Both the position numbers and the translations under genes were made by a program. The notes under the pieces are model-generated. The model did no database searches, was not told the DNA's origin, and was given only the letters and a program-made list of their open reading frames with translations. A stretch of DNA of 64,000 bases from Microbacterium sp. MPKO10 (GTDB lineage Bacteria > Actinomycetota > Actinomycetes > Actinomycetales > Microbacteriaceae), in contig NZ_JAPCHX010000002.1 in assembly GCF_026107415.2 (NCBI RefSeq), forward strand, positions 434,001 to 498,000. Direction: 5' to 3'. Positions 35,077 to 44,051 of the stretch are shown one piece after another (positions within the stretch are counted from its first letter, which is position 1; every line of letters begins with the position of its first letter).

Positions 35077-36912
35077 ATGGTTAACGCAGGTTCGGCACCC
35101 GGGTTTGGGTCTTCGGAGGAGCCGGAGAACCATGCCCGGCGGGCGGCTCCGGGTGTGCCTGAGAGCTCAGAGTGTCAGCAGTCTCAGGGGAGCCTGGATG
35201 CTGTTGCGTGTGCTGCAGGTGAGCGGCTTCTGGATGCTCTGACTGATCTGCGTGATGTTGATCCGCATGGTCTGAGCTCGGACGGGCTGCTGCATTACGT
35301 GGGCCTTCTGGGTACCGCGACCCGGTTCCTCGAGGGTCGTCAGGTCGGCAATGTTGGTGATATTGCCCGACGGTCAGACACGGGCGCGGGGTTGGATGGT
35401 CTTGCTGCTCGTCACGGCTCCGCGTCACCGGCGGCACTGTTTGAGAAGGTCACGGGGGTGAAGAACTCCACCGCCCACCGGTACACGAAGCTCGCTCAGC
35501 GCACCACTCCGCGGGTCTCGGACACGGGTCTTCCTCTGGAGCCGGTGTTTGCCCAGACCGCCGAAGCACTTGCCGAGGGCACCATCGGTTTGGACGTTGC
35601 CGAAGCAATCACCTCCACGCTTGCCCCGGTTCTTCCGCGTGTGGCGCCGGAGCAGATGGACTGGGCCGAAGCCACACTTCTCGGTAACGCGACCGGTGCT
35701 GATGGTGAGGTTCCGGTGGCGGCGGATGCGTTGCGGGGTCAGGCGCGCATGTTTTGTGCCGTGTTGGATCCGGATGGTGTGCAACCGTCGGCGAAGGAAC
35801 TTCATGAGGCCCGGAGTTTGGTGTTTCGTCATCTGGATGATGGGAGTATGCGTCTTACCGGGGTGCTCTCTCCGGAACAGGCAGCACACGTCACCCCGGT
35901 GTTTGACGCGTTCATGTCCAAACGCACCAGCCCGGCGTTTATGCAGGCGGATGAACTCGCCGATAAGGAACAGGCACCGGAGAACCGGTCGAGGCCGCAG
36001 GAACGTGCGGACGTGTTCACCAGCATTATTGCTGGCACCGGCACACAGGACAGCACCCCGAAACTGCACGGTCGTGCCCCGACGGTGTTGGTGACCGTCA
36101 AAGACACCGACCTGGAGAACGGGAACGGTGCGGCATGGTCGCCGGGGACACCGGCAGCGTTGCCCATGAGTTTTGTGAAACAAATGCGGTGCAACGGCAA
36201 CACGAGACGGGTCACGCTGGATCAGCACGGGGATGTGTTGAACCTGGGAGACACGGAACGGTTTTTCACTGCGAAGCAGCGCCTGGCTCTGGTTGCGCGG
36301 GATGGGACCACGTGTGCGGCAGCGGACTGCGACATCCCCGCCTGGTTGTGTGAAGCACACCACATTCAGGGGTGGGACAACGGCGGCCCCACCAACCTCG
36401 ACAACGGCGTCCTGCTCTGCTGGTTCCACCACCGGTTAGTCGAACACGGCGAATGGGCGATCACCCGCAACCACGACGGCCACCCGAAACTCGTGCCACC
36501 AGGCTGGTACGTGAACCGGAAGTATCTCGGCAAACGACACCGGCCAGGCGATCATCCAGGCGACGACCCCGGCGACAATCCCGGCGGCGATGCTCCCGGC
36601 GAGAATCCACGCGGCGGCGGCTGCGGCGACGGTCCCGGCGAGACCCCAGGCTGCGGCGACGGTCCCAGCGGCGGTGACCGACCAAGCGGTAGTGACCGGC
36701 TCAGCGATGGTGGCAACTCCGAAGGCGGTGGCCATCCAGGCGGTAGTGGCCGTCCCAGAGGCAGTGGCAGCTTCGGAAACGGTGGCAGTTCCGGAAGCGG
36801 CGCCGGTTACGGAAGCGATGGCGGTTCCGAACAGAGAGGTAATCCCGAGGACCCAGACAGTCCCGGAGGGCACCCGCCCGATGATGGGCGAGATACCGGG
36901 CCGCGCACCTAA
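35077..36912 (+). CDS. DUF222 and HNH endonuclease domain protein (13E12-like) with a Gly-rich tail
   Basis: 611 residues. The DUF222 region (residues 50-350; GLLGTATRFLEGRQVGNVGD) is followed by an HNH nuclease domain: ALVARDGTTCAAADCDIPAW, CEAHHIQGWDNGGPTNLDNG and LLCWFHHRLVEHG. Here the Cys pairs bind zinc and the HH/N/H residues form the active site. The last 120 residues are Gly/Asp/Pro/Ser repeats. Such genes are multicopy in Microbacteriaceae and mycobacteria; their role is unclear. Codon use in the first third is AT-richer than the surroundings, and a TTA codon occurs at 36436. CACAAT lies 6 bases before ATG 35077. Confidence 0.92.
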   Translation: MVNAGSAPGFGSSEEPENHARRAAPGVPESSECQQSQGSLDAVACAAGERLLDALTDLRDVDPHGLSSDGLLHYVGLLGTATRFLEGRQVGNVGDIARRSDTGAGLDGLAARHGSASPAALFEKVTGVKNSTAHRYTKLAQRTTPRVSDTGLPLEPVFAQTAEALAEGTIGLDVAEAITSTLAPVLPRVAPEQMDWAEATLLGNATGADGEVPVAADALRGQARMFCAVLDPDGVQPSAKELHEARSLVFRHLDDGSMRLTGVLSPEQAAHVTPVFDAFMSKRTSPAFMQADELADKEQAPENRSRPQERADVFTSIIAGTGTQDSTPKLHGRAPTVLVTVKDTDLENGNGAAWSPGTPAALPMSFVKQMRCNGNTRRVTLDQHGDVLNLGDTERFFTAKQRLALVARDGTTCAAADCDIPAWLCEAHHIQGWDNGGPTNLDNGVLLCWFHHRLVEHGEWAITRNHDGHPKLVPPGWYVNRKYLGKRHRPGDHPGDDPGDNPGGDAPGENPRGGGCGDGPGETPGCGDGPSGGDRPSGSDRLSDGGNSEGGGHPGGSGRPRGSGSFGNGGSSGSGAGYGSDGGSEQRGNPEDPDSPGGHPPDDGRDTGPRT

Positions 36913-37530
36913 CGTACGCGGCGGCCCCGACACCTGAGACGCACAAGCAGTACAGCTTGAAGCGCTACTCAACGTGCGCTGCTGCCGCGAGAGTCGTCCC
37001 CGGGCAATTGCAGTGATGGTACTTGAGCACCAGACCGCCTGCCTCGGCTGGGGCAGCCGGTGAGAAGGGAGCCATCCGCTACGACGCGTAGATCGCACCG
37101 GTGCTGACCGATGACGATCACTGCGGCTGACGAGATGACGAGCGTCTAATGCGTCGGTATACCGCCAGAATCGACGCCCTGCGGGCATGTGAGCGACGGC
37201 CGCTGGACATGCGATCCCGGCGGCGGCCCCAACACACACAACCCACGAGAAGACACCCCTGCAGCGCTATTAGGCATGTCCAGGCGCCGAGAGACGAATC
37301 GTCTGATCAGTTCGAAGCGTGGCGAAGCGTGACCTAGAGCAGATAGGTAAACCGCCTGAGCTGTTTGAAAGGCCCGTGGAATACCCACACACCTGCCGCT
37401 CTCATAGTCTCCGACAGACTCACTGGGCCCGGGTAAAGCTGATCCGCTTTTTCGCATGATGCGCGTTCAAAGCTATTTGGCCACAGAGCTCGATCCCGTC
37501 TGCCGGGCCGGTCACCGTGAGACGCACGAA
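36913..37530. other. Long intergenic region without a recognised gene
   Basis: About 620 bases between the HNH gene and the convergent surface-protein gene. A 103-residue minus-strand frame at 37146-37457 is rich in Ser, Pro and Arg and matches nothing I know; its codon choice is not gene-like. I see no tRNA or repeat. It may be decayed sequence attached to the HNH element. Confidence 0.4.
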
Positions 37531-37563
37531 AGCGGGGGCCGGTCCACTGGACCGACCCCCGCT
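37531..37563 (-). terminator. Bidirectional hairpin terminator
   Basis: AGCGGGGGCCGGTCC (37531-37545) pairs with GGACCGACCCCCGCT (37549-37563), a 15-base-pair stem with one mismatch and a 3-base loop. It lies 32 bases after the stop of the minus-strand surface-protein gene. Confidence 0.7.
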
Positions 37564-37594
37564 AGACGGTGGTGCTACAGGTAATTCGTGCGGT

Positions 37595-38992
37595 TTACCA
37601 GTACTCGATGACGACCTTGTCGCCGTCAATCGTGATGTCGCCGTAGAACGTCCAGTAAGTGCGGGGCTCAAGGTCGCCCGTTACTTTCTCACCGGAGTAG
37701 TCCTTACCGGTAACGGTGTACTTGACCTCGCCGCCCTCGGTCTCGAAGCTGCGCCCAGAATCGTCAACCGTAACTGTGGGGTACTCGACGACCTTACGCT
37801 CGACCTTGGTCACTTCGGACATACCGATCACATACGTCACATCCATGTCGCAGTTCTCGTCGACCTCCTTCGAAGTCTCCTTTGCGCACTTGTCGATCAT
37901 GGCGTTGAGCTGATTCTGAACCTCTTCCGTCAGCGCATCAGTCGGTGCCAGGTTCAACTCGGCCGGCTGGTAGCCCGCCTTGGAGCCTGTGGCAGCAACG
38001 ACTGTCTGGTCCTCAGCCTCAAACCACTTGCTGTCGGGAGCCCCGATCTTGTAGACGCCGGGGTAAGCCTGAAGCGTGCCCTGTTCACCAAAGTCAACGT
38101 TTACCCCGTTGACCGTGGCCTCGGTTCCCTGCGAGATGTAGACGCTGACGTCGACCAGCAAAGGCTTGTCGATCTTCCAATCGTCAAAGAACACGGCCTG
38201 CTTGCCCTGGTTGCTGAGCGTCAGCGTACCGTCGTAGGTCGTACCGTCGAGCTTGTAGCTAAAGGCAACGCGTGCACTGTCGCCCTCGGTCGCGGTCTTG
38301 GTGACCTTCGGGTCCGAGATGCGCGAGCTCTTCTCCTTGAGGATCTTGTTGTTGAGCAGCGCGGCCTTTTCCTTCTTGACGCCCGTCTTCACCAACGAAT
38401 TGGCTTCCTTGGCGTTACCCGCGGAGATCGTCGTGAGGTACTTCTCAACAACCGCCTGCGGACCATACGTCGATCCGTTGATGACGTTGATGACGACCGT
38501 GGCGATGATCAGGAGGACCACAACAGCACCAGCAATCGAGCTGATGAGGATGATCTTCTTCTTGTTCGGGTTTGGCGCGGCTGGTGCTGCGGCACCGTAG
38601 GCACCTGCCGGGTAAGCCCCGCCCTGAGGGGCGTACTGGCCTTGAGGCGTGTACTGCCCCTGCGGCGTGTACTGACCCTGGGGTGAATACTGGCCCTGTG
38701 CAGCATACTGGCCCTGCGGTGCCTGCTGCTCCTGCGGTGCCTGCTGCCCCTGCGGAGTGTATTGACCCTGCGGCGTGTACTGGCCCTGCGGCGTGTACTG
38801 GCCCTGCGGCTGCTGCGTATTCGCGTCTGGCTGCCCCTGGGGCGTGTACTGACCGCCCTGCGGTGCGTACGATGCCTGGTCGCCCTGCGGTGCGTACGAC
38901 GCACCCTCGTCGCCCTGGGGCGGCTGGGCGCCGCCTGTGTTGTCTGCCGGGTTGCCCCCCTGAGCGCCCGGTGCGTTTTCGTCCGATGCCAT
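37595..38992 (-). CDS. Type II membrane protein with Gln/Pro-rich tandem repeats
   Basis: 465 residues. The first 135 are a cytoplasmic low-complexity region built from repeats of the hexapeptide QYTPQG and variants (QQAPQG, QYAAQG, QYSPQG). Then come a basic NPNKKK stop, one transmembrane helix (IILISSIAGAVVVLLIIATVV) and a 300-residue extracytoplasmic domain. That domain has an apparent disulfide pair (IDKCAKETSKEVDENCDMD) and DUF4878/lumazine-like features that I cannot assign firmly. ATG 38992 has AAGGGGAAG 9 bases upstream. Similar proteins are common in actinobacteria as putative cell-surface or lipoprotein-like factors. Confidence 0.88.
   Translation of the reverse strand: MASDENAPGAQGGNPADNTGGAQPPQGDEGASYAPQGDQASYAPQGGQYTPQGQPDANTQQPQGQYTPQGQYTPQGQYTPQGQQAPQEQQAPQGQYAAQGQYSPQGQYTPQGQYTPQGQYAPQGGAYPAGAYGAAAPAAPNPNKKKIILISSIAGAVVVLLIIATVVINVINGSTYGPQAVVEKYLTTISAGNAKEANSLVKTGVKKEKAALLNNKILKEKSSRISDPKVTKTATEGDSARVAFSYKLDGTTYDGTLTLSNQGKQAVFFDDWKIDKPLLVDVSVYISQGTEATVNGVNVDFGEQGTLQAYPGVYKIGAPDSKWFEAEDQTVVAATGSKAGYQPAELNLAPTDALTEEVQNQLNAMIDKCAKETSKEVDENCDMDVTYVIGMSEVTKVERKVVEYPTVTVDDSGRSFETEGGEVKYTVTGKDYSGEKVTGDLEPRTYWTFYGDITIDGDKVVIEYW
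38622..38816 (-). repeat. 18-bp coding minisatellite
   Basis: About ten tandem 18-base units encode QYTPQG-type hexapeptides (three exact, then QQAPQE, QQAPQG, QYAAQG, QYSPQG, two exact, QYAPQG). The nucleotide repeats are near-identical in places (TACTGGCCCTGCGGCGTG), which favours slippage and length variation between strains. Confidence 0.85.
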
Positions 38993-39092
38993 TGTGCGTC
39001 ACTTCCCCTTCAACATGAATGTGATAACAGTAAAGCTATCAGCGCAGGTGTGTACAGAGCACTGGGGAGAACTGCCCATGCGCCAGTGGGCG

Positions 39093-40322
39093 TCAGGGCG
39101 ATTCATGCCGTGGTGCGACGAGGCTCTGCGCCAGAGTGTCGGCCGCGTTTCCCCGTGACCCGACACTGATCGAATCGTGTTCTTGCCACTGTGCGGTGGC
39201 GCGCAACACCTGCGAGAGTCTTTCTACCGTATCAGGCGGCGCACCGGACTCTCGCCATGCGGATTGCACACGCAACACGTGTGCCTGTCTGTCGCTCTTC
39301 AGATCGACTCGAGCGACGAGGCGATCCCCGATCAGTACCGGGAGAACGTAGTAGCCGTGCACCCGCTTGTGCCGTGGAGTGTAGATCTCAATTCGATATC
39401 GAAAGCCGAAAAGACGCTCAGCACGCTGACGTGACCACACAACAGGATCAAAGGGCGAGAGCAGAGCGTCTGCCGTCACGGCTCGCGGCCGCACCAGCCC
39501 TGCCGGCATCCATGCATCGAGTTGGCGATCACCCGCACGCCAGCCGTCGACATGGACGCGCGTCAGCACACCAGCATCCTGCAGCTCTCTTATCGCTTGA
39601 GCGGTTGCGTTGACGGGAAGGCGATAGTAATCAGCCAAATCGGATGCTGTCGCGACACCGGTCGCGACAGCGGCGCGCCGGACCAGCTCGCGCACGGCAT
39701 CCTCACGGGGGATCTCCGTGGCTCGCACGTGACTCGGGATGATGTGATCGGCCAGCGCGTACCGGCGCTCGAACGTCGACGTACGGCCCGCGATTGCCAC
39801 TTCACCCCACCGAAACAGTGTCTCGAGGGCCCGCTTCACCGTCGACCAGTCCCACCAGGTGCCTCGTGACCGACCGACATCCGTCTCCATCTCACGCGCG
39901 AGCGAGGGCCCGCGTGCGGCGAGCTCACCCCGCACCCAATCAAGCTCAGCCGTGTGCGCCTTCGCCCACGAGTCGCGTTCAGCGAGGTCGCGCTCGCGCA
40001 GCGCACGCATCTTCCAGCCCCAGAGCGGAAGGTCTTCCGTGCGAACGAACGTCGCCTCGTGCGCCCACCACTCGGTGACCCGCTCGGGGCGACTGTGCGT
40101 CAGAGCGTCCAGAGCCGACTTGTCGTACGCGCCGAGACGCGCGAAGACCGGAAGATAGTGGCTGCGTTCGAAGACGTTCACCGAGTCGATCTGGAGAACA
40201 CCCAGAGAATCCAGCACGCGCGAGAACTGGCGCAGGCCGGGGCGGGCAGGGCGGGGCCGCGTGAATCCCTGAGCGGCAAGAGCGATGCGCCGAGCAGCAT
40301 CCTGAGAAATCGTCTGTGACAT
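39093..40322 (-). CDS. Winged-helix DNA-binding protein of the AlkZ/YcaQ (HTH_42) family
   Basis: 409 residues. The family comprises DNA glycosylases that unhook interstrand crosslinks or excise bulky bases. The catalytic Q-x-D motif is present in LDSLGVLQIDSVNVFERSHY, followed by ALDALTHSRPERVTEWWAHE, FRWGEVAIAGRTSTFERRYA (winged helix) and the C-terminal LLSPFDPVVWSRQRAERLFG and RIEIYTPRHKRVHGYYVLPV. I chose ATG 40322; the frame is open to 40391. Activity is inferred from family membership. Confidence 0.87.
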   Translation of the reverse strand: MSQTISQDAARRIALAAQGFTRPRPARPGLRQFSRVLDSLGVLQIDSVNVFERSHYLPVFARLGAYDKSALDALTHSRPERVTEWWAHEATFVRTEDLPLWGWKMRALRERDLAERDSWAKAHTAELDWVRGELAARGPSLAREMETDVGRSRGTWWDWSTVKRALETLFRWGEVAIAGRTSTFERRYALADHIIPSHVRATEIPREDAVRELVRRAAVATGVATASDLADYYRLPVNATAQAIRELQDAGVLTRVHVDGWRAGDRQLDAWMPAGLVRPRAVTADALLSPFDPVVWSRQRAERLFGFRYRIEIYTPRHKRVHGYYVLPVLIGDRLVARVDLKSDRQAHVLRVQSAWRESGAPPDTVERLSQVLRATAQWQEHDSISVGSRGNAADTLAQSLVAPRHESP

Positions 40323-40393
40323 CTCGATGACGTTATCAGCGACCTCCGACAGGCGTGTAGTCGCATATTCCGTCCTCGCGCAGCGGGGCATCG

Positions 40394-40399
40394 TAGACT
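40394..40399 (+). promoter_or_regulatory. -10 box of the leaderless AI-2E transporter gene
   Basis: TAGACT ends 7 bases before GTG 40407; there is no ribosome-binding site. Confidence 0.6.
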
Positions 40400-40406
40400 G
40401 TCACGC

Positions 40407-41645
40407 GTGTCGGAATCACGCAGGCCCCGCTGGTGGGCACGCATGTTCGCCGCCCCTGCGATTGAGCGAGATGCCGTGGAACCGGAGCCGGAACGGCACG
40501 TCTCGTCAGACGAGATCGTCGACACGATTCCGCCGGGCATCCGGATCGCTGCCGCGTGGAGCTGGCGGCTCATCCTGATCGCGATCGCCACCGCGATCCT
40601 CGTGTTCCTGATCGTCCAGTTGAGATTGATCGTGATTCCGGTCTTCGTGGCCGTGCTGCTGTCGGCGCTTGTGCTCCCGTTCGTGAACTTCCTCGTGGGG
40701 CATCGGTGGAACCGGGGGCTCGCCGTCGCGGTCGCCATGATTACAGCGATCGCCGCGGTGGGGGCGCTTGTCTGGCTCGTCGTGTGGCAGGTGGGCGCCC
40801 AGGCAGGAGAGGTGCGTACACGCACGGTCGAGTCCATCGAGTCGTTTAAATCGTTCCTGCTCCACTCGCCGCTGCATCTGACCGACAACAAACTCGGCGT
40901 GATCTTCGACGATGTCTGGGCGGCGATTCAGGAGGACACCAGCACGTTGCTGTCAGGGGCCCTGTCGATCGGGAGCACGTTTGGGCATCTCGCCGCAGGT
41001 ATTCTCCTGGCGATGTTCTCGCTGCTGTTCATCCTGATCGACGGCAAGAACATCTGGAAATGGCTGATCCTCTTCGTGCCGCGTCGCGCACGTGCCGCCG
41101 TTGACGGTGCTGGACAGGCCGGATGGACCACTCTCGAGAATTACACGCGCACGCAGATCCTCGTCGCCTCGATCGATGCGACAGGTATCGGCCTCGGCGC
41201 GTTCTTCCTTGGGCTTCCACTGGCGATCCCCATCGGCGTGCTGGTGTTCCTCGGAGCCTTCGTTCCGATCGTCGGTGCGATCGTCACCGGTGCCGTCGCT
41301 GTGTTCATCGCTCTCGTGTATAACGGTCCGATCATCGCCGTCATCATGCTCGGCGTCGTGCTTCTTGTTCAACAGGTCGAAGGGCACATTCTGCAGCCTT
41401 TGCTCATGGGCACCGCCGTCAAGGTGCATCCGCTCGGCGTCGTGCTCGTGGTGACGGCGGGTTCGCTTGTCGCGGGCATCCCCGGTGCGCTCTTCGCCGT
41501 ACCCGTCGCCGCCGTCGTGAACGTTGTCATCGGCTACATCTCGTCCGGAGCGTGGAAAGACCCGGAAGCCACGTACAAGGTCGATACGATCTGGCGCACC
41601 GTCCCCGCTGAGGGACGACTGCGTCGAGACACCTCGTCTAGGTAA
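40407..41645 (+). CDS. AI-2E family transporter
   Basis: 412-residue permease-like protein of the TqsA/PerM superfamily. It has eight or so helices: WRLILIAIATAILVFLIVQL, IPVFVAVLLSALVLPFVNFL, the long amphipathic middle, AAGILLAMFSLLFILIDGKN, then IDATGIGLGAFFLGLPLAIP, VFLGAFVPIVGAIVTGAVAV and the family signature VEGHILQPLLMGTAVKVHPL. Members transport varied substrates, often Na+/H+ or quorum signal related; none can be assigned here. It ends 13 bases before ilvA and probably shares its transcript. Confidence 0.93.
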   Translation: MSESRRPRWWARMFAAPAIERDAVEPEPERHVSSDEIVDTIPPGIRIAAAWSWRLILIAIATAILVFLIVQLRLIVIPVFVAVLLSALVLPFVNFLVGHRWNRGLAVAVAMITAIAAVGALVWLVVWQVGAQAGEVRTRTVESIESFKSFLLHSPLHLTDNKLGVIFDDVWAAIQEDTSTLLSGALSIGSTFGHLAAGILLAMFSLLFILIDGKNIWKWLILFVPRRARAAVDGAGQAGWTTLENYTRTQILVASIDATGIGLGAFFLGLPLAIPIGVLVFLGAFVPIVGAIVTGAVAVFIALVYNGPIIAVIMLGVVLLVQQVEGHILQPLLMGTAVKVHPLGVVLVVTAGSLVAGIPGALFAVPVAAVVNVVIGYISSGAWKDPEATYKVDTIWRTVPAEGRLRRDTSSR

Positions 41646-41658
41646 GAAGGAATCGCGA

Positions 41659-42891
41659 ATGTCGCAGACAATCCCCTCGCTCAGCTCGATCGAGCAAGCG
41701 CAGCAGCTGGTATCCCGTGTCGCCCAGCACACGCCGATGGAGAGCTCCCGGTACCTCGCCGAGGTGCTTGGCGAATCGGTGTATCTCAAATGCGAGAACC
41801 TTCAGAGAACCGGGTCGTACAAGATCAGGGGAGCGTACAACCGCCTCGCCCAGCTGAGCGATGAGGAGCGCGCCAGGGGAGTGGTGGCCGCATCAGCGGG
41901 GAACCACGCGCAGGGTGTCGCTTTTGCCGCACGCGAGCTGGGCATTGCCGCGACGATCTTCATGCCCGTCGGAGTTCCGCTGCCTAAATTACAGGCGACG
42001 CGCCGCTATGGTGCAGACGTGGTCCTGCGCGGACACACTGTCACAGAGCCGCTGCAGGCCGCCGCCGAGTATGCCGAGAAGACGGGGGCCGTGCTCATCC
42101 CGCCGTTCGATCACATTGACGTGATCACCGGTCAGGGGACGCTGGGGCTTGAGATTCTCGATGACGTCCCGGATGCTGCCACGATCGTCGTTCCGATCGG
42201 CGGCGGTGGCCTCATTGCCGGTGTCGCGGCGGCGGCGAAGCAGCGTGCCAAGCGCGAAGGGCGTGAGATCCGCATCGTTGGCGTGCAGTCGCAGAACGCG
42301 GCAGCGTATCCACCCTCGCTTGCCGAAGGGCACCCCGTCGACATCGAGATCCAGCCGACGATCGCCGACGGGATCGCCGTCAGCCGACCCGGCGCTCTGA
42401 ACTTCGATCTCATCCGCGAGCTCGTCGACGATGTCGTGACCGTGACGGAAGATGAGATCGCCAAGGCACTGCTGATGCTCCTCGAGCGGGCGAAGCTCGT
42501 CGTCGAGCCGGCTGGGGCTGTGACTGTTGCGGCAATCATCGAGGGCCGGGTCAAGGCCACGGGTCCGACCGTCGCGATCCTGTCGGGTGGCAACATCGAT
42601 CCGCTCCTCATGCAACGGATCGTCGCCCACGGCCTCTCAGCCGCCGATCGGTACATGACACTGCGCATTCCGCTTCCGGACCGGCCGGGCCAACTGGCGC
42701 GCATCGCAGAGATTCTCGCGCACGCCAATGCGAACGTCGTCGAGGTTCTGCACACCCGTCACGGCACCGGAATGCAGATCAGCGAGGTCATGATCGACCT
42801 CAGCGTCGAGACGCGGGGTGCCGACCACAAAATGAGCGTCGTTGAAACGCTGCAGGCGGCCGGCTACAACCCCGCGATCGTCGAGGGCTGA
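41659..42891 (+). CDS. ilvA: Threonine ammonia-lyase, biosynthetic/catabolic type with ACT domain
   Basis: PLP enzyme deaminating threonine to 2-oxobutanoate for isoleucine synthesis. 410 residues. PLP Lys is in LQRTGSYKIRGAYNRL, then SAGNHAQGVAFAARELGI, the phosphate loop PIGGGGLIAG, and VEPAGAVTVAAI. A C-terminal ACT domain begins about residue 325 (MTLRIPLPDRPGQLARIAEI). The single ACT domain and length fit the TdcB-like/IlvA actinobacterial form. A TTA codon occurs at 41989. AAGAAGG lies 9 bases before ATG 41659. Confidence 0.95.
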   Translation: MSQTIPSLSSIEQAQQLVSRVAQHTPMESSRYLAEVLGESVYLKCENLQRTGSYKIRGAYNRLAQLSDEERARGVVAASAGNHAQGVAFAARELGIAATIFMPVGVPLPKLQATRRYGADVVLRGHTVTEPLQAAAEYAEKTGAVLIPPFDHIDVITGQGTLGLEILDDVPDAATIVVPIGGGGLIAGVAAAAKQRAKREGREIRIVGVQSQNAAAYPPSLAEGHPVDIEIQPTIADGIAVSRPGALNFDLIRELVDDVVTVTEDEIAKALLMLLERAKLVVEPAGAVTVAAIIEGRVKATGPTVAILSGGNIDPLLMQRIVAHGLSAADRYMTLRIPLPDRPGQLARIAEILAHANANVVEVLHTRHGTGMQISEVMIDLSVETRGADHKMSVVETLQAAGYNPAIVEG

Positions 42892-42950
42892 AACTGCTGA
42901 TCGGTGATCTGGAGGATCCAGGTTCGAGAGCTGGAACTCGAGGCTGAGGC

Positions 42951-43439
42951 TCAGCCGGTGTACGCCTCGACGCCCGTGATCTTCACCGAGATCGACTTGC
43001 CGTTGGGTGCCTCGTAGCTCGTTGAGTCGCCGACCTTCATGCCGATGATCGATTCGCCGAGCGGGCTCTGCTCGCTGTAGACATCGAGGTCAGAGTCGCC
43101 CGAGATCTCACGGCTGCCGAGAAGGAACTTCTCTTCGCCACCGGCGACGATGGCGCTGATCACTGTTCCCGGCTGGACGGTTCCGTCGGCCTCGGGGGCC
43201 TCGCTCACCGTCGCAGTGCGCAGCAGTTCCGTCAGTGTGCGGATCCGTGCCTCCTGCTTGCCCTGTTCATCTTTGGCGGCGTGATATCCACCGTTCTCCT
43301 TGAGGTCGCCCTCCTCGCGCGCGGCTTCGATGCGCTTGGCGATCTCGTCGCGCCCGACGGTGGACAGGTGCTCAAGCTCGGCCTGGAGGCGGTCGTAGGC
43401 CTCCTGAGTGAGAAACGTGACCTGTGACGCATCAGTCAT
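42951..43439 (-). CDS. greA: Transcription elongation factor GreA
   Basis: Rescues backtracked RNA polymerase by stimulating transcript cleavage. The 162-residue protein has the N-terminal coiled coil with acidic tip (REEGDLKENGGYHAAKDEQG) and the C-terminal FKBP-like domain (SEQSPLGESIIGMKVGDSTS). ATG 43439 is preceded by AAGGAAG; the open frame extends to 43496 without a better start. It converges on ilvA. Confidence 0.97.
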   Translation of the reverse strand: MTDASQVTFLTQEAYDRLQAELEHLSTVGRDEIAKRIEAAREEGDLKENGGYHAAKDEQGKQEARIRTLTELLRTATVSEAPEADGTVQPGTVISAIVAGGEEKFLLGSREISGDSDLDVYSEQSPLGESIIGMKVGDSTSYEAPNGKSISVKITGVEAYTG

Positions 43440-43521
43440 TGGAAACTTCCTTACATGAACAGGCGCCCCGACGTCCGTCAGGGCGCTGTGAACCAACCCA
43501 CCTCGTGGGTATCAGAAGATC

Positions 43522-43980
43522 TTAAGGCAGCCAGCAGCGGTAAATCAAACCAGTGACGGCCAGATCCACGGTCTTCACGGTGTCGGTGAGCTCCCGCGTG
43601 CGGGTGTCGGAGGCGGGAAGTTCGACGATCTTCCACCCCACAATCGAGTGATTGTCGTCTTGCGCCTGCAGCGCGCACATCGCATCGGTGCCGGGCTCCA
43701 CCGAGAGTCGGTATGTGATCTCGACGGAGTGCTCGTCGACGACGGTGTGCGCCACGTCGACAGCATCAACGTTCGCTGCGGGCGTGAGAAGCCCGGCCCA
43801 GATCACCCAGGCGCCAAACACCACGGTGATGAACGCACCGAGCGACCACAGCAGCGCCTTCACACGCAGACGCGATCCGCGGGTGTTCCCGTAGCGGGCA
43901 TCGAGCCGCTGCGACGTCGTGAGATTTCCGTTCGCTGACGTGCTGCCGACAGCATCCGTCGGCTCGTGCCGATCTGACAT
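43522..43980 (-). CDS. DUF4307 membrane protein
   Basis: 152 residues of the actinobacterial DUF4307 family. A polar N-terminus with RLDARYGNTRGSRLR is followed by one transmembrane helix (ALLWSLGAFITVVFGAWVIW). The extracytoplasmic beta-rich domain has two Cys (AMCALQAQDDNHSIVGWKIV and IYRCWLP at the end). Genes of this family commonly sit between greA and mca in actinobacteria, as here. Function unknown. Confidence 0.9.
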   Translation of the reverse strand: MSDRHEPTDAVGSTSANGNLTTSQRLDARYGNTRGSRLRVKALLWSLGAFITVVFGAWVIWAGLLTPAANVDAVDVAHTVVDEHSVEITYRLSVEPGTDAMCALQAQDDNHSIVGWKIVELPASDTRTRELTDTVKTVDLAVTGLIYRCWLP

Positions 43981-44051
43981 TCACCCCACCCACACGTCGC
44001 AGCGATTACTCTTGTTACTAGGTTATTCGCTCCCACCTGAAAGCAGGCCAC

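Noticed and set aside
37146-37457. 103-residue minus-strand ORF in the gap after the HNH gene
   Set aside because: No ribosome site, no recognisable domain, Ser/Pro/Arg-rich composition; treated as non-coding.
37517-38686. 389-residue plus-strand frame
   Set aside because: Antisense to the repeat-bearing membrane protein, which has a signal for membrane insertion, ribosome site and terminator.
38622-38816. Regular repeats resembling a CRISPR array
   Set aside because: Period is 18 bases without spacers and the units translate in frame as QYTPQG within a membrane protein.
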